Origin: Scopulibacillus daqui
GTDB taxonomy: Bacteria; Bacillota; Bacilli; Bacillales; Sporolactobacillaceae
Reading direction: 5' to 3'
DNA: 64,000 nt
Assembly: GCF_016908855.1 (NCBI RefSeq)
Contig: NZ_JAFBER010000001.1
Location: 248,001 to 312,000, forward strand
The notes beneath the pieces were generated by a model, which did no database searches, had not been told where the DNA came from, and worked only from the letters and a program-made list of their open reading frames with translations. A program made the translations under genes and the position numbers. This document shows positions 44,246 to 53,261 of this stretch, piece after piece; positions within the stretch are counted from its first letter, which is position 1, and the number at the start of each line of letters is the position of its first letter.

Positions 44246-44515
44246 ATGGCGGATTTGCTTTCAATCCATTTTGGAGCGTATATTGCTTTAGCTTTTGTTC
44301 TCTATGCTATTCATGAGGCAACGGGGATACACAATCGCTATATTCCGATTGCAGCGGTTATTTTAGGTTTTTTATTTGCCTGGTTCGAGGCAGGGGAAGT
44401 CACGCCGCACGTTTTATTGAAAGGCATTCAATACGGCTTATATGGTGTAGGTTCAGTCGCAACGGTTAAATATGTGCTTGAAAAAGCGGAGAAAGATCCT
44501 AAGAAAAAAGAATAA
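44246..44515 (+). CDS. Holin-like small membrane protein, paralog 1
   Basis: 89 aa from ATG 44246 (GGGAGG upstream; earlier in-frame starts lack one). Begins MADLLSIHFGAYIALAFVLY; three hydrophobic helices and a Lys/Glu-rich tail. Closely related to the protein at 46782 (same LLSIHFG start, NRYIPI, HVLL.GI.Y.LYG.G.VAT.KY). The IHNRYIPI then AVILGFLFAW pattern resembles small phage holins, but no lysin is adjacent. Function unknown. Confidence 0.7.
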   Translation: MADLLSIHFGAYIALAFVLYAIHEATGIHNRYIPIAAVILGFLFAWFEAGEVTPHVLLKGIQYGLYGVGSVATVKYVLEKAEKDPKKKE

Positions 44516-44526
44516 TAAAGGGGCTG

Positions 44527-44557
44527 AAAAGACTTCTTTTTTCGAAGTCTTTTTTTA
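44527..44557 (+). terminator. Terminator of holin-like paralog 1
   Basis: AAAAGACTTC / GAAGTCTTTT ten-base stem, T-rich tail. Confidence 0.88.
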
Positions 44558-44662
44558 TCGCATTCATGGACTGTCCCCCCATCATCCAATGAAAAATAGC
44601 TTCTCTATGATACTTTTTTGTATTATAATGTTGAAATATCATTGATTTTTGGGGGTTTTTAA

Positions 44663-45976
44663 ATGAAATTGACAGCGTATGTCAATGCGACTTTTTTTAC
44701 AATGAATCATGAAAATGACATCCTTGAAAACGGGATGATGCTCGTTGAAGGAGAAAAAATTAAATATATAGGGCCAAAAACAGAAGAAAAATGTCAAGAG
44801 GCCGATCGAATTGTTGATTTGTCAGGAAAATGGGTGATGCCTGGTCTCGTTAATGTCCATTCGCATATTGTGATGACGATTTTACGCGGGATTGGCGATG
44901 ATATGTTATTGCAGCCGTGGCTGGAAACAAGGATTTGGCCGCTCGAAGCGCAATTTACGACGGAAATCGCCCAGACCAGCACTCAGCTTGGTTTGCTTGA
45001 AATGGTAAAAAACGGAACAACAACATTTTCGGATATGTTTAACCCCAATGGCATTGATGTGGACGCGGTGATGCATACCATCGGTGAAACGGGAGTCCGC
45101 GGTGCCTTCTCATTTACTATTTTCAGCTTTGGCACAGAAGAGGATCAGCGTGCCAATTTAGCCGGTGCCGAACGATTCGCCAAAAATTATAAAAGCTTTG
45201 CGGATGGACGGCTGACGACGATGGCGGCTCCGCACAGTCCTTATTCCTGCACACCTAAAGCGTTGGAAGAAAGCGCCAGAATCGCTAAGGAAAACGGAAT
45301 CATGGGGCACATTCACATTTCGGAAACGGAATATGAAGTGAAAGACATATTAAATCGCTATGGTGTTCGTCCAGTTGAACATATTCGCCGTTCAGGATTG
45401 TTTGACCAGCCGACTGTTATGGCTCACGGTGTTGTGCTTAACGATGAAGATCGTGAACTGATGAAGCAGTATGATGTCAGGGTGGCGCATAATCCGATCA
45501 GTAATTTGAAGCTTGGTTCCGGAATAGCCGATGTTTGCAGCATGCTTGATGCAGGAATAAAAGTCGGTATTGCAACAGACGGCGTCGCTTCAAATAATAA
45601 TTTCGATATGTTTGAAGAAACAAGAACCTGTGCGCTGCTGCAAAAAGGCACGTATAAGGACGCGACAAAACTGACGGCGCCGACAGCATTGCAAATGGCG
45701 ACTCGCCTTGGGGCTGAAGTTATTGGCATGGAGGACACAGGATCTCTTGAAGCAGGGAAATATGCAGATTTCATTACAATCGCAGCGAAGGATAAGCCTC
45801 ATCTTCAACCGTTCAGTGAAGCTTACTCTCATTTGCTATATGCTGCAAAGGGGTCAGATGTCTCTGATGTTTATATAAATGGAAAAGAGATTGTCCGAAA
45901 TGGCGAATGCTTAACCATAGACGAGGAAAAAGTCATTTTTGAAACTAACCGCTTGCAGAAAACATTGTCCTATTAA
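44663..45976 (+). CDS. mtaD: 5-methylthioadenosine/S-adenosylhomocysteine deaminase (amidohydrolase)
   Basis: 437 aa, full-length metal-dependent amidohydrolase of the MtaD/ATZ type. Metal ligands His66 and His68 in NVHSHIVM, His in MGHIHISETEYE and MAHGVVL, and Asp in GIATDGVASNNNFD. Deaminates SAH, MTA or a related purine. GGGGG before the ATG. The flanking holin-like paralogs give no pathway link. Guanine deaminase or other aminohydrolase activity cannot be excluded. Confidence 0.88.
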   Translation: MKLTAYVNATFFTMNHENDILENGMMLVEGEKIKYIGPKTEEKCQEADRIVDLSGKWVMPGLVNVHSHIVMTILRGIGDDMLLQPWLETRIWPLEAQFTTEIAQTSTQLGLLEMVKNGTTTFSDMFNPNGIDVDAVMHTIGETGVRGAFSFTIFSFGTEEDQRANLAGAERFAKNYKSFADGRLTTMAAPHSPYSCTPKALEESARIAKENGIMGHIHISETEYEVKDILNRYGVRPVEHIRRSGLFDQPTVMAHGVVLNDEDRELMKQYDVRVAHNPISNLKLGSGIADVCSMLDAGIKVGIATDGVASNNNFDMFEETRTCALLQKGTYKDATKLTAPTALQMATRLGAEVIGMEDTGSLEAGKYADFITIAAKDKPHLQPFSEAYSHLLYAAKGSDVSDVYINGKEIVRNGECLTIDEEKVIFETNRLQKTLSY

Positions 45977-46108
45977 CTTTTAATGGGAATAACCGTTTCT
46001 TATGACAACGGTTATTCCTTTTTCAATTTTTGTTCAAATGATGAAGATCTCTCGTCATTTTCATTTGATATAATAAAGGTGATCAAATTTATAAAAGGAG
46101 ACATGATC

Positions 46109-46204
46109 GTGGCAATCATAGCGAACTTTTTAATACTCTTATGTGTGCTTCCGCTATTTATCATTATTGGCGTCATGTTTAAGAAACTAAAGCAAAAGAA
46201 ATAA
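46109..46204 (+). CDS. Small single-TM protein (31 aa)
   Basis: GTG 46109, eight bases after AAGGAG, encodes VAIIANFLILLCVLPLFIII then GVMFKKLKQKK. One TM helix with a basic tail; no homology visible. An in-frame-looking ATG five bases earlier is in a different frame. A TATAAT box lies 35-40 bases upstream. Plausible real small membrane protein. Confidence 0.55.
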   Translation: MAIIANFLILLCVLPLFIIIGVMFKKLKQKK

Positions 46205-46305
46205 TACGGTGGTTTTGCTTTAAGAAAGACCTTCGACGGACAACAGCGCCATCGAAAGCCTTTTTTAAAAAAGAGGCAAAGCGGTTTGCCTCCTAATAAA
46301 CCATT

Positions 46306-46506
46306 TTAGTATACGTAAGCAGTGCCTACAATGATGAGAAGGATGAATAGGACGACAATGAGCGCGAATCCGTTAGCGCCGTATCCGCAGCCATAGCCGC
46401 ATCCATAACCATAACCGTATCCGCCGTAACCAATACCTCTGCATCCGCCGCATCCGTATCCGTAACCGGCAGGATAACCATAAACGCCTTTACCAAAGTA
46501 GCCCAT
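46306..46506 (-). CDS. YjcZ-family sporulation protein, longer Gly/Tyr/Cys-rich form
   Basis: 66 aa from ATG 46506, nine bases from AAAGGAG; an in-frame TTG three codons earlier is an alternative. Gly-Tyr-Cys-rich N-terminus ([13 protein letters not shown]) and the conserved [20 protein letters not shown] helix shared with the protein at 39587. Expected to be a mother-cell or spore-membrane sporulation protein. Confidence 0.88.
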   Translation of the reverse strand: MGYFGKGVYGYPAGYGYGCGGCRGIGYGGYGYGYGCGYGCGYGANGFALIVVLFILLIIVGTAYVY

Positions 46507-46693
46507 GACATTCAACTCCTTTAAAAAGATACTGTATCATATGTCCCTCCTTCAAATGCTGAATAGAGCAAATATAACGGTTTTTTATAAATGTGCGTTT
46601 GCCTATGATATTTATTTAAAGAATGTCCGGATTTCCACTTTGCTCCTAATAGCTTGGCCCTATCGTCTGCAACAGGCCGGCATATGATTTATT

Positions 46694-46754
46694 GAGGGTG
46701 CAAAATCATTTATACCATTCATATTCATTATCAGCTTCCTCATTTTGTACCCTC
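46694..46754 (+). promoter_or_regulatory. Long hairpin in the leader of holin-like paralog 2
   Basis: GAGGGTGCAAAAT (46694-46706) and ATTTTGTACCCTC (46742-46754) form a 13-bp stem (one G-U) with a 35-base loop, 27 bases upstream of ATG 46782. Could be a leader RNA structure or a protein-binding palindrome; the other paralog at 44246 lacks it. Confidence 0.55.
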
Positions 46755-46781
46755 AACCTTAATCTTATGGGAGCGATTGAA

Positions 46782-47033
46782 ATGGATGATTTATTATCCA
46801 TTCATTTTGGGGTCTATGCGGCTTTAGCGTTCGTTCTCTATGCCATTCATCAGACAACGCATATCCAAAATCGTTATATCCCGATGATAGCTCTTGGATT
46901 AGGTGTTTTTTTATCCTGGCTTCAGGCCGGTTCTATCGGTTATCATGTTTTGTTGACTGGCATCAGATATGCATTGTATGGCATGGGAACAGTGGCAACA
47001 ATCAAGTATTTATTAAAGAAATTTGAGGAATAG
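46782..47033 (+). CDS. Holin-like small membrane protein, paralog 2
   Basis: 83 aa from ATG 46782, GGGAG eight bases before. MDDLLSIHFGVYAALAFVLY plus two further helices; QNRYIPMIALGLGVFLSWLQ and GIRYALYGMGTVATIKYLLK mirror paralog 1. Function unknown. Followed by a strong terminator. Confidence 0.72.
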   Translation: MDDLLSIHFGVYAALAFVLYAIHQTTHIQNRYIPMIALGLGVFLSWLQAGSIGYHVLLTGIRYALYGMGTVATIKYLLKKFEE

Positions 47034-47040
47034 CTGATAA

Positions 47041-47076
47041 AGCAGAAGCCGCTGCGGCTTCTGCTGATTCTTTTTT
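47041..47076. terminator. Terminator between paralog 2 and MFS gene
   Basis: AGCAGAAGCCG / CGGCTTCTGCT perfect 11-base stem, three-base loop, T6 tail after GATTC. Confidence 0.88.
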
Positions 47077-48334
47077 AATCAAACCGGCGAATGCTGGGCA
47101 CCGTTAGAACAGCTATAACGGTTAGAATAATTAAGACAGATAAGAGAATCATCGCTGAAATTTGGCCAAGCCAGTCCGCCGACCAGCCAATAACCAGATA
47201 TCCAACAGGCATTAGCGCAAATGAGCCCAGGAAGTCAAGGCTGGCAACACGTCCGAAGGCTTCCTCTGGCACAAGTTCTTGTAAGCTCGTTTCCCAGATC
47301 AAGCCAAAGAACATGATGCCAAAGCCTTCAACAGCCATAATGAACACAAGAAAGGGCTTCCAAGATATAAACGCCATTGAAAAAAGCATCAACCCGCTTA
47401 GCAAGACGCCGCTGTATGCTATCATCCCCCGATGATGCCACCGATCTTTTGAACCAAATATAAGAGCAGCTGCCATAGCGCCGATGCCGGAGAAAGTCAT
47501 CGCTAAGCCGTAGGCTGACGGTTTAAATTGATAGTGAACATTAAGCAGCCAAGGGACTAAGACAGCTGTTGCGCCGCCGTAACAAATATTAATGAAAGAA
47601 AAGGCTAAGATGGTTATCCACAGCCAAGGATGTTTTTTAAGTACTGAAATCCCTTCAGTAAAATCTTTTTTTAAATGAAATGGCGCTGCTGATGTTTCCG
47701 GTCTGTTCATTGTGATGTGCCTTAGAAAAATAAGACAGCCGAACGAAAATAAATAAGTTAAAGCGTCTAATCCAAAACCAATGCCTGAAGAAGCTGTTGA
47801 GACAATAAGCCCCCCGACGGCAGGTCCAATCAATCGGGCCCCTTGGTTAGATATCTGCGTTAAAGCGTTTGCGGCATTTCTGATTTTTGGTACGAATACT
47901 TTCGCCCGGAGCGCCGAATAAGCCGGTTGAAATACGCCGTCCATTAAACCGTAAACAGCAACAAATAAGAATAAAATCTGAATGGTCAATGCACCGGTCA
48001 GGATAAGAACCATCGCTGCAATCATAATGATAAAACGGACGATATCAGTAAACATCATCACTTTCACCCGGTTTAGGCGATCAACAATAATTCCAGAAAA
48101 GGCCAGTACAAGAACATTTGGAAGCATATAAAGCGCCATCACTGTACCCATAATGACTGTCGAACCTGTTAAAGAATAGACAATAATCGGCAAGATAACC
48201 AATGTTACAGAACTGCCGAAAACACTAAGCAGCTGTCCGAGCCACAGAAAAGTAAAATCCCGCGATTGTGTAATAGGCGAAATGAAGGTTTTCATGTAAT
48301 GAGGCCTTCGCTCTCTTTGAATCTCGCTCTGCAC
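47075..48334 (-). CDS. MFS exporter, MFS_3/EntS-like
   Basis: About 419 aa. Twelve TM helices; start region DFTFLWLGQLLSVFGSSVTL and GLMDGVFQPAYSALRAKVFV are typical of the enterobactin-exporter-like MFS_3 group (macrolide or siderophore export). GTG 48334 follows AGAGGTG by six bases; ATG 48295 is an alternative start closer to the first helix. Substrate unknown. Confidence 0.82.
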   Translation of the reverse strand: MQSEIQRERRPHYMKTFISPITQSRDFTFLWLGQLLSVFGSSVTLVILPIIVYSLTGSTVIMGTVMALYMLPNVLVLAFSGIIVDRLNRVKVMMFTDIVRFIIMIAAMVLILTGALTIQILFLFVAVYGLMDGVFQPAYSALRAKVFVPKIRNAANALTQISNQGARLIGPAVGGLIVSTASSGIGFGLDALTYLFSFGCLIFLRHITMNRPETSAAPFHLKKDFTEGISVLKKHPWLWITILAFSFINICYGGATAVLVPWLLNVHYQFKPSAYGLAMTFSGIGAMAAALIFGSKDRWHHRGMIAYSGVLLSGLMLFSMAFISWKPFLVFIMAVEGFGIMFFGLIWETSLQELVPEEAFGRVASLDFLGSFALMPVGYLVIGWSADWLGQISAMILLSVLIILTVIAVLTVPSIRRFD

Positions 48335-48636
48335 GTTCAACACCTCTTCAAACAATAAGTTTATTTAATTGTAACCTAAAAAAGAAATTATTGGAATATT
48401 AAGCAAATATATAGTCCTCATGAGTTGAAAAATGCTGGTGCGGGCCAGCCTTTTTTACTTGGAAGAAGTTATGCTGCTTCGCCTTTGTTATAAAAACAGA
48501 TAGAAAATATAAAAAAGAATAATATTTTTTGTTTGTTAGCGCTTGCTGGTCTTTTCAAAATAAAACAATATGTTAAAATATTTCTTAAATATATTTGTGC
48601 TGATTTTGAGTAACTACATAAGAAAGGGATCTTAAC

Positions 48637-49896
48637 ATGACGAAATTACTGAGCCAAATCCGCATCGAGGATATTATGATCGCGAATCAAACACTGAAAG
48701 ATGTTGTCGTTAAGACACCATTACAAAGAAATGAATTATTATCTAAACGGTATGATTGCAATGTCTATTTAAAAAGGGAAGATTTGCAGGTTGTTCGTTC
48801 ATTCAAAATACGGGGCGCCTATAATTTAATGAAAAGCCTTTCTGAAGATGAATTAGAAAAAGGTGTTGTTTGCGCAAGCGCCGGGAATCATGCCCAAGGC
48901 GTTGCTTACAGCTGCAAAATTCTAGGCGTTTACGGCAAAATTTTCATGCCGACAACAACGCCAAGACAAAAGGTTAATCAAGTTAAATTTTTTGGTGAGC
49001 CGTTTGTCAAAGTCATTTTAACCGGAGATACATTTGATGATTCGTTTAACGAAGCAATGAAAGTATGCGAAGAAGAACAGAGCACATTTATCCACCCATT
49101 TGACCATTATCGGACGATCACCGGACAAGGAACAGTCGGCGTCGAAATCATCAATGACATGGAAGATGCCATTGACTTTGTCTTTGTCCCTATCGGAGGA
49201 GGTGGATTGGCTTCCGGCGTCGGCTCTTACATGAAAAGCATCTGTCCGGAGATTAAGGTAGTCGGTATAGAACCTGCGGGAGCTGCCGGTATGAAACGAT
49301 CAATCGGCGGGGATAAAGTTATTGAGTTAGAAAAGATTGATAAATTTGTCGATGGCTGTGCCGTAAAAAAAGTCGGCAATCTGACTTTTGATGTCTGCCG
49401 CGAGCTCCTTGATGATATGATCGTTGTTCCTGAAGGCAAAGTGTGTACGGCCATTCTTGATTTGTATAATGAAAATGCAATCATTGCGGAGCCTTCCGGT
49501 GCATTGCCAATCGCTGCGCTTGACTACTATAAAGATCAGATTAAAGGGAAAAATGTTGTTTGTATTATCAGCGGCGGAAATAACGACATTGACCGCATGC
49601 AAGAGATTAAAGAACGCTCGCTTATCCATGAAGGGCTCAAACACTACTTTATTGTTCAGTTTCCCCAGCGCGCCGGCGCATTGCGCAGTTTCATCACCCA
49701 AGTGCTCGGCGAGGAAGACGATATTACGCGCTTCGAATATACAAAGAAGAATGATCGGGATAAGGGGCCGGTGCTTGTCGGCATTGAATTAAAACATAAG
49801 GAAGATTATGCGCCGTTAATCCGCAGAATGGAGGAAAATGGGTTTTCTTACATGGAAATTAACAAGGATCAGAAACTGTTTAATTTATTAATATAA
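48637..49896 (+). CDS. ilvA: Threonine dehydratase (threonine ammonia-lyase), biosynthetic
   Basis: 419 aa. Converts threonine to 2-oxobutyrate, first step of isoleucine synthesis. PLP lysine in VRSFKIRGAYN (Lys57), glycine-rich phosphate loop PIGGGGLASGVG, and CVISGGNNDI. One ACT-like regulatory domain (about 335-419, HYFIVQFPQRAGALRSFITQ), as in the short Bacillus IlvA allosterically controlled by isoleucine. No other ilv/leu genes and no T-box leader seen upstream. Confidence 0.93.
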   Translation: MTKLLSQIRIEDIMIANQTLKDVVVKTPLQRNELLSKRYDCNVYLKREDLQVVRSFKIRGAYNLMKSLSEDELEKGVVCASAGNHAQGVAYSCKILGVYGKIFMPTTTPRQKVNQVKFFGEPFVKVILTGDTFDDSFNEAMKVCEEEQSTFIHPFDHYRTITGQGTVGVEIINDMEDAIDFVFVPIGGGGLASGVGSYMKSICPEIKVVGIEPAGAAGMKRSIGGDKVIELEKIDKFVDGCAVKKVGNLTFDVCRELLDDMIVVPEGKVCTAILDLYNENAIIAEPSGALPIAALDYYKDQIKGKNVVCIISGGNNDIDRMQEIKERSLIHEGLKHYFIVQFPQRAGALRSFITQVLGEEDDITRFEYTKKNDRDKGPVLVGIELKHKEDYAPLIRRMEENGFSYMEINKDQKLFNLLI

Positions 49897-49913
49897 AAGT
49901 TCCGATTATTTTG

Positions 49914-49952
49914 GAACAGACAGTGAGGCACATATGCTGTCTGTTCTTTTTA
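49914..49952 (+). terminator. Terminator of ilvA
   Basis: GAACAGACAG / CTGTCTGTTC ten-base stem then TTTTTATT. Confidence 0.88.
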
Positions 49953-50080
49953 TTGTATGGAAAATGGCAGGTTAACAGATTCAATAAAATGATGATAGGC
50001 GCAAAATTCGCCCGATAAAGATTTGCTTTTCTTTAAATGACTGTTGCAGATCTTATTCTATTGATATTAGAAATGATATA

Positions 50081-50095
50081 GATTAGAATTTAATC
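50081..50095. promoter_or_regulatory. Small palindrome upstream of the DHA2 exporter
   Basis: GATTA-GAATT-TAATC inverted repeat about 40 bases before the TTG start; possible operator or part of the promoter. Confidence 0.4.
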
Positions 50096-50133
50096 TGTTG
50101 CTTAAATATCATGGTTATGAGAGGGGGATGGGG

Positions 50134-51639
50134 TTGGAGAAAACAAACAAAAATATCGTTATGGCAGGGCTGATGATCGGCACTTTTTTAACGGCTATTG
50201 AGGGAACTGTCGTCAGCACGGCGATGCCGAAAATTGTCAGCGATTTGCAAGGCATTCAACTCATGAACTGGGTTTTTTCTATTTATCTGCTTGTTTCCGC
50301 TGTAACAACACCGATATTTGGCAAATTAACGGATTTATTTGGCCGAAAAGCTATTTTTAATATCGGTGTCATTTTGTTTTTAATAGGTTCAACTTTATGC
50401 GGCTTGTCTCAATCAATGGGACAGTTGATTTTTTTTAGAGCGATTCAAGGCATCGGTGCCGGTGCGATTATGCCGGTGAGTACAACAATCATCGGTGATA
50501 TATACCCGCCGAAGAAACGGGCCAGTATGCTCGGTCTTATCAGCATGATGTGGGGGATTGCCGGTGTAGCCGGACCGCTTGTCGGCGGTTTTTTCGTCGA
50601 TCAAGTATCTTGGCATTGGATCTTCTTTATTAATATTCCCTTTGGTCTGATCACGATGTTAATGATTAGCTTAGGTCTAAAAGAGACGATGGAAAAAGAA
50701 AAGAAAAGCATCGACTATTTGGGAGCTGCAACATTTGCTGTCAGCATTTTTTCACTCTTATATGCCCTGCAGAAAGCGGGGGAGGACAGACAATGGCTGA
50801 CACCCGGGATGATAAGCTTATATGTGATTTTTGCCGTTTTCCTCGGGTTATTTATATTGATAGAAAGAAAGGCTGAAGATCCGATCATCCCTTTGGAACT
50901 GCTTCGCAAACGGGTGATCATCATTGCTAACTTCATTGCCCTGTTAGTGAGTGCGATTTTGATGGGCGCTAATGTCTATATCCCAATGTGGGTTCAAGGC
51001 ATTCTTGGCTACAGCGCTACAAATTCGGGCTTTGTTTTAACCCCGATGTCACTAACTTGGATATTTGGTTCTTTCTTATGCAGCCGTTTATTAATCACAC
51101 GCGGGGCAACGTTCGTTTCGATTATCGGTACGGTCATTATTATTATCAGCTCAGTGTGGTTTACAATGCTGTCGGTTACGAGTTCCCAAATCCAATTTTA
51201 TTTAATTACTGCTATTGAAGGTATTGGATGCGGATTGCTTATTACTCTCTGTACGGTTTGTGTTCAATCTTCGGTCAGTTGGAAAATGCGCGGGGCATCT
51301 ACGGCTTCTAATATGTTCTTTCGTAATGTAGGGCAAACAGTCGGCGTTGCGGTGATGGGCACTTATTTCAATTCGATCGTTAACTCAAGCGTCAGCTCGT
51401 ATAATCATTCCCATAATGAAAAGCTGAGTATCAGTCAGCTAAATGAACTGATTAATCCCCAAAATGCCGTCAAGCTCACAAACGCTATCGAACATTCTTT
51501 AAAAGAAATGCTTGTATCAGCCATTCATGATATCTTTATACTTGTTTTAGTTTTATCTATTATTGCATTTATCATTTCGTTCTTTTTGCCGCGGTTAGAA
51601 CCGGAGGCAGAACAAGAGAAGGAAAGAATGGCCGATTAA
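50134..51639 (+). CDS. DHA2-family drug:H+ antiporter (EmrB/QacA type, 14 TM)
   Basis: 501 aa from TTG 50134, six bases from GAGGGGG; ATG 50128 sits too close to that site. Fourteen-TM MFS with motif A GKLTDLFGRKAIF, motif C IMWGIAGVAGPLVGGFFVD and the motif D1-type start LMIGTFLTAIEGTVVSTAMP. Resembles B. subtilis Mdr (YusP). Exports toxic organic cations or dyes; the real substrate is unknown. Confidence 0.88.
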   Translation: MEKTNKNIVMAGLMIGTFLTAIEGTVVSTAMPKIVSDLQGIQLMNWVFSIYLLVSAVTTPIFGKLTDLFGRKAIFNIGVILFLIGSTLCGLSQSMGQLIFFRAIQGIGAGAIMPVSTTIIGDIYPPKKRASMLGLISMMWGIAGVAGPLVGGFFVDQVSWHWIFFINIPFGLITMLMISLGLKETMEKEKKSIDYLGAATFAVSIFSLLYALQKAGEDRQWLTPGMISLYVIFAVFLGLFILIERKAEDPIIPLELLRKRVIIIANFIALLVSAILMGANVYIPMWVQGILGYSATNSGFVLTPMSLTWIFGSFLCSRLLITRGATFVSIIGTVIIIISSVWFTMLSVTSSQIQFYLITAIEGIGCGLLITLCTVCVQSSVSWKMRGASTASNMFFRNVGQTVGVAVMGTYFNSIVNSSVSSYNHSHNEKLSISQLNELINPQNAVKLTNAIEHSLKEMLVSAIHDIFILVLVLSIIAFIISFFLPRLEPEAEQEKERMAD

Positions 51640-51670
51640 AAAGACGTCTTTTGAAAAAGGACGTCTTTTT
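51638..51670 (+). terminator. Terminator of the DHA2 exporter
   Basis: AAAAAGACGTC / GACGTCTTTTT perfect 11-base stem overlapping the stop codon. Confidence 0.88.
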
Positions 51671-51849
51671 AATAAAATGCCAAGATTAGCTCTATTTAAA
51701 TCATTCCTGAACAAATGATCTTAACAAGCCATTAAATTGACCCTATAACGACTGTGGCAGTTGTGCTTGTCGTTCTAATGGCAAGTAAAAACGGAATATA
51801 CAAAAGAACACATAGCTTAATCATTGATAATTTGTAAGGAGTGGCTGCA

Positions 51850-52287
51850 GTGCACTTGAAATTTGATACAAAACTTTACATTTGGAGATTATTTCTTATT
51901 ATTTTCTTGACCGTGGCAGGTATTTTTGTGTTCATATTCCGCGATACGATCTCCAATCCTACCCAAAGGTGGATGATCAAAGGATTTTTAATCATTGGTG
52001 TACCCGGCATACTTGTCATGTTATATACATATATCACTTTTTTCTTTAGAGGGATACGCCAATCCATTTATTTTGATGATCATAATGTCACAATAAATAA
52101 TAACACGATTCCTATAAAAGAAATCTCCACTGTTCAATTCAAAAGCAAAAGCTTTTCCATTATCGGTATTCCTTGCCCTGCTATTCTTGTCAAAGATATT
52201 GAGGGTAAAGAATATGAGTTTACTAACTACCTATGTATTAAAGAAGAGCAATTTCATGAGTGTTACAAAGCGTTAAAAAAAAGTTAG
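51850..52287 (+). CDS. Hypothetical two-TM membrane protein with PH-like domain
   Basis: 145 aa from GTG 51850, eight bases from AAGGAG; upstream in-frame GTG 51841 is inside that site. Two TM helices (about 13-32, 45-65) followed by a beta-rich IYFDDHNVTINNNTIPIKEI / YEFTNYLCIKEEQFHECY domain resembling bacterial PH domains or DUF5381-type proteins. Function unknown. Confidence 0.65.
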   Translation: MHLKFDTKLYIWRLFLIIFLTVAGIFVFIFRDTISNPTQRWMIKGFLIIGVPGILVMLYTYITFFFRGIRQSIYFDDHNVTINNNTIPIKEISTVQFKSKSFSIIGIPCPAILVKDIEGKEYEFTNYLCIKEEQFHECYKALKKS

Positions 52288-52294
52288 CTAATTG

Positions 52295-52660
52295 TCAAGA
52301 CGTAATTGATAAAAGGGCAATTAAACTAACAATTCCTAGAATGACAACAAATAGAAAAGATAGTATTAGACGGAAAACGGCACGTTTATTTTTATGTTCA
52401 TCGAAAAAAATGGCGGGAATCATTTCAAGTACAAGAAAAAGACATTGAAAGATATATAAGCAATAAGGAATGGCTACAATAAAACTGGATCCAAAAAGAG
52501 ATTTTAAAAGAATAGTAGCCAATATTTCAATGATTAAAAGAAGAATGTACACCCAGCTTTTTTTAAAAAAATGATAAACATATTGATCTGACCTTAGCGG
52601 TTTTCCAAAAAAATAAAAAATAGCAAGAAGAATTAATATAATGATAATTGATATTATCAT
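52295..52660 (-). CDS. Hypothetical membrane protein
   Basis: 121 aa, four hydrophobic helices, no recognised family. AAAGGGG lies seven bases before the ATG. Convergent with the 51850 gene, stops only seven bases apart. Resembles poorly conserved small integral membrane proteins of Bacillales. Confidence 0.6.
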   Translation of the reverse strand: MIISIIIILILLAIFYFFGKPLRSDQYVYHFFKKSWVYILLLIIEILATILLKSLFGSSFIVAIPYCLYIFQCLFLVLEMIPAIFFDEHKNKRAVFRLILSFLFVVILGIVSLIALLSITS

Positions 52661-52730
52661 AGAAAACCCCTTTCAATTTTGAGATTAATATAAATGATAA
52701 CATGCCATGCAATGATCCAGGCGGCAAAAA

Positions 52731-52757
52731 AGCGCCCTTGAACAATTCAAGGGCGCT
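52731..52757 (-). terminator. Terminator of the bltD-like gene
   Basis: AGCGCCCTTGAA / TTCAAGGGCGCT perfect 12-base stem; A6 upstream gives T6 on the minus strand. Confidence 0.92.
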
Positions 52758-52771
52758 TCTTGGCCTTTAAA

Positions 52772-53221
52772 TTAAAAGGATTGAGAAATATCAAGCATCA
52801 TAACCGCTTCACCGCAATCCATTTCGCCGGTAAGTTTAAATCCGAACGATTCATAAAGTTTTTGGGCGGCGTCATTTTCGGGATGAATGCTTAGATAGAT
52901 TCGTTTGCATTGGTAAGTTTTTTTGATCAGTTCAATCAACATCGGAAAAGCTCGTTTGCCGTAGCCTTTTCCTTGGTAATGCTGATCTATCATGAAACGG
53001 TCAAGCCAAACCTGGTTCGTTCTTAAATCAGTTCCGTACATACCATAGCCGATAGGTGTTTCATTGTCATATATGGCGACGGATTTCCATTCAGGATGGT
53101 ATTTTGATTGAGCTAAGGAATAACTGTTGTCTTCAATAAATGCATACTGATCTTTCGAAACTGATAATGCGGCGATATCACGCCAATTGTTTGAATTAAC
53201 CTCACAAATCCGGAGGGTCAT
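52772..53221 (-). CDS. bltD: BltD-like spermidine/polyamine N-acetyltransferase
   Basis: 149 aa from ATG 53221, where alignment to BltD-type GNATs begins (an in-frame TTG at 53251 after GAGGAT is an alternative). VWLDRFMIDQHYQGKGYGKR is the acetyl-CoA loop and CKRIYLSIHPENDAAQKLYE the next element, both very close to B. subtilis BltD, which acetylates spermine/spermidine. It directly follows an MFS exporter, as bltD follows blt. Confidence 0.83.
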   Translation of the reverse strand: MTLRICEVNSNNWRDIAALSVSKDQYAFIEDNSYSLAQSKYHPEWKSVAIYDNETPIGYGMYGTDLRTNQVWLDRFMIDQHYQGKGYGKRAFPMLIELIKKTYQCKRIYLSIHPENDAAQKLYESFGFKLTGEMDCGEAVMMLDISQSF

Positions 53222-53261
53222 TCTTTCATCTCGCTTTCTAGAATTTTTCAAGTTATCATCC

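Noticed and set aside
48361-48636. T-box leader for ilvA
   Set aside because: No T-box sequence or antiterminator/terminator pair recognised in the region upstream of ilvA.
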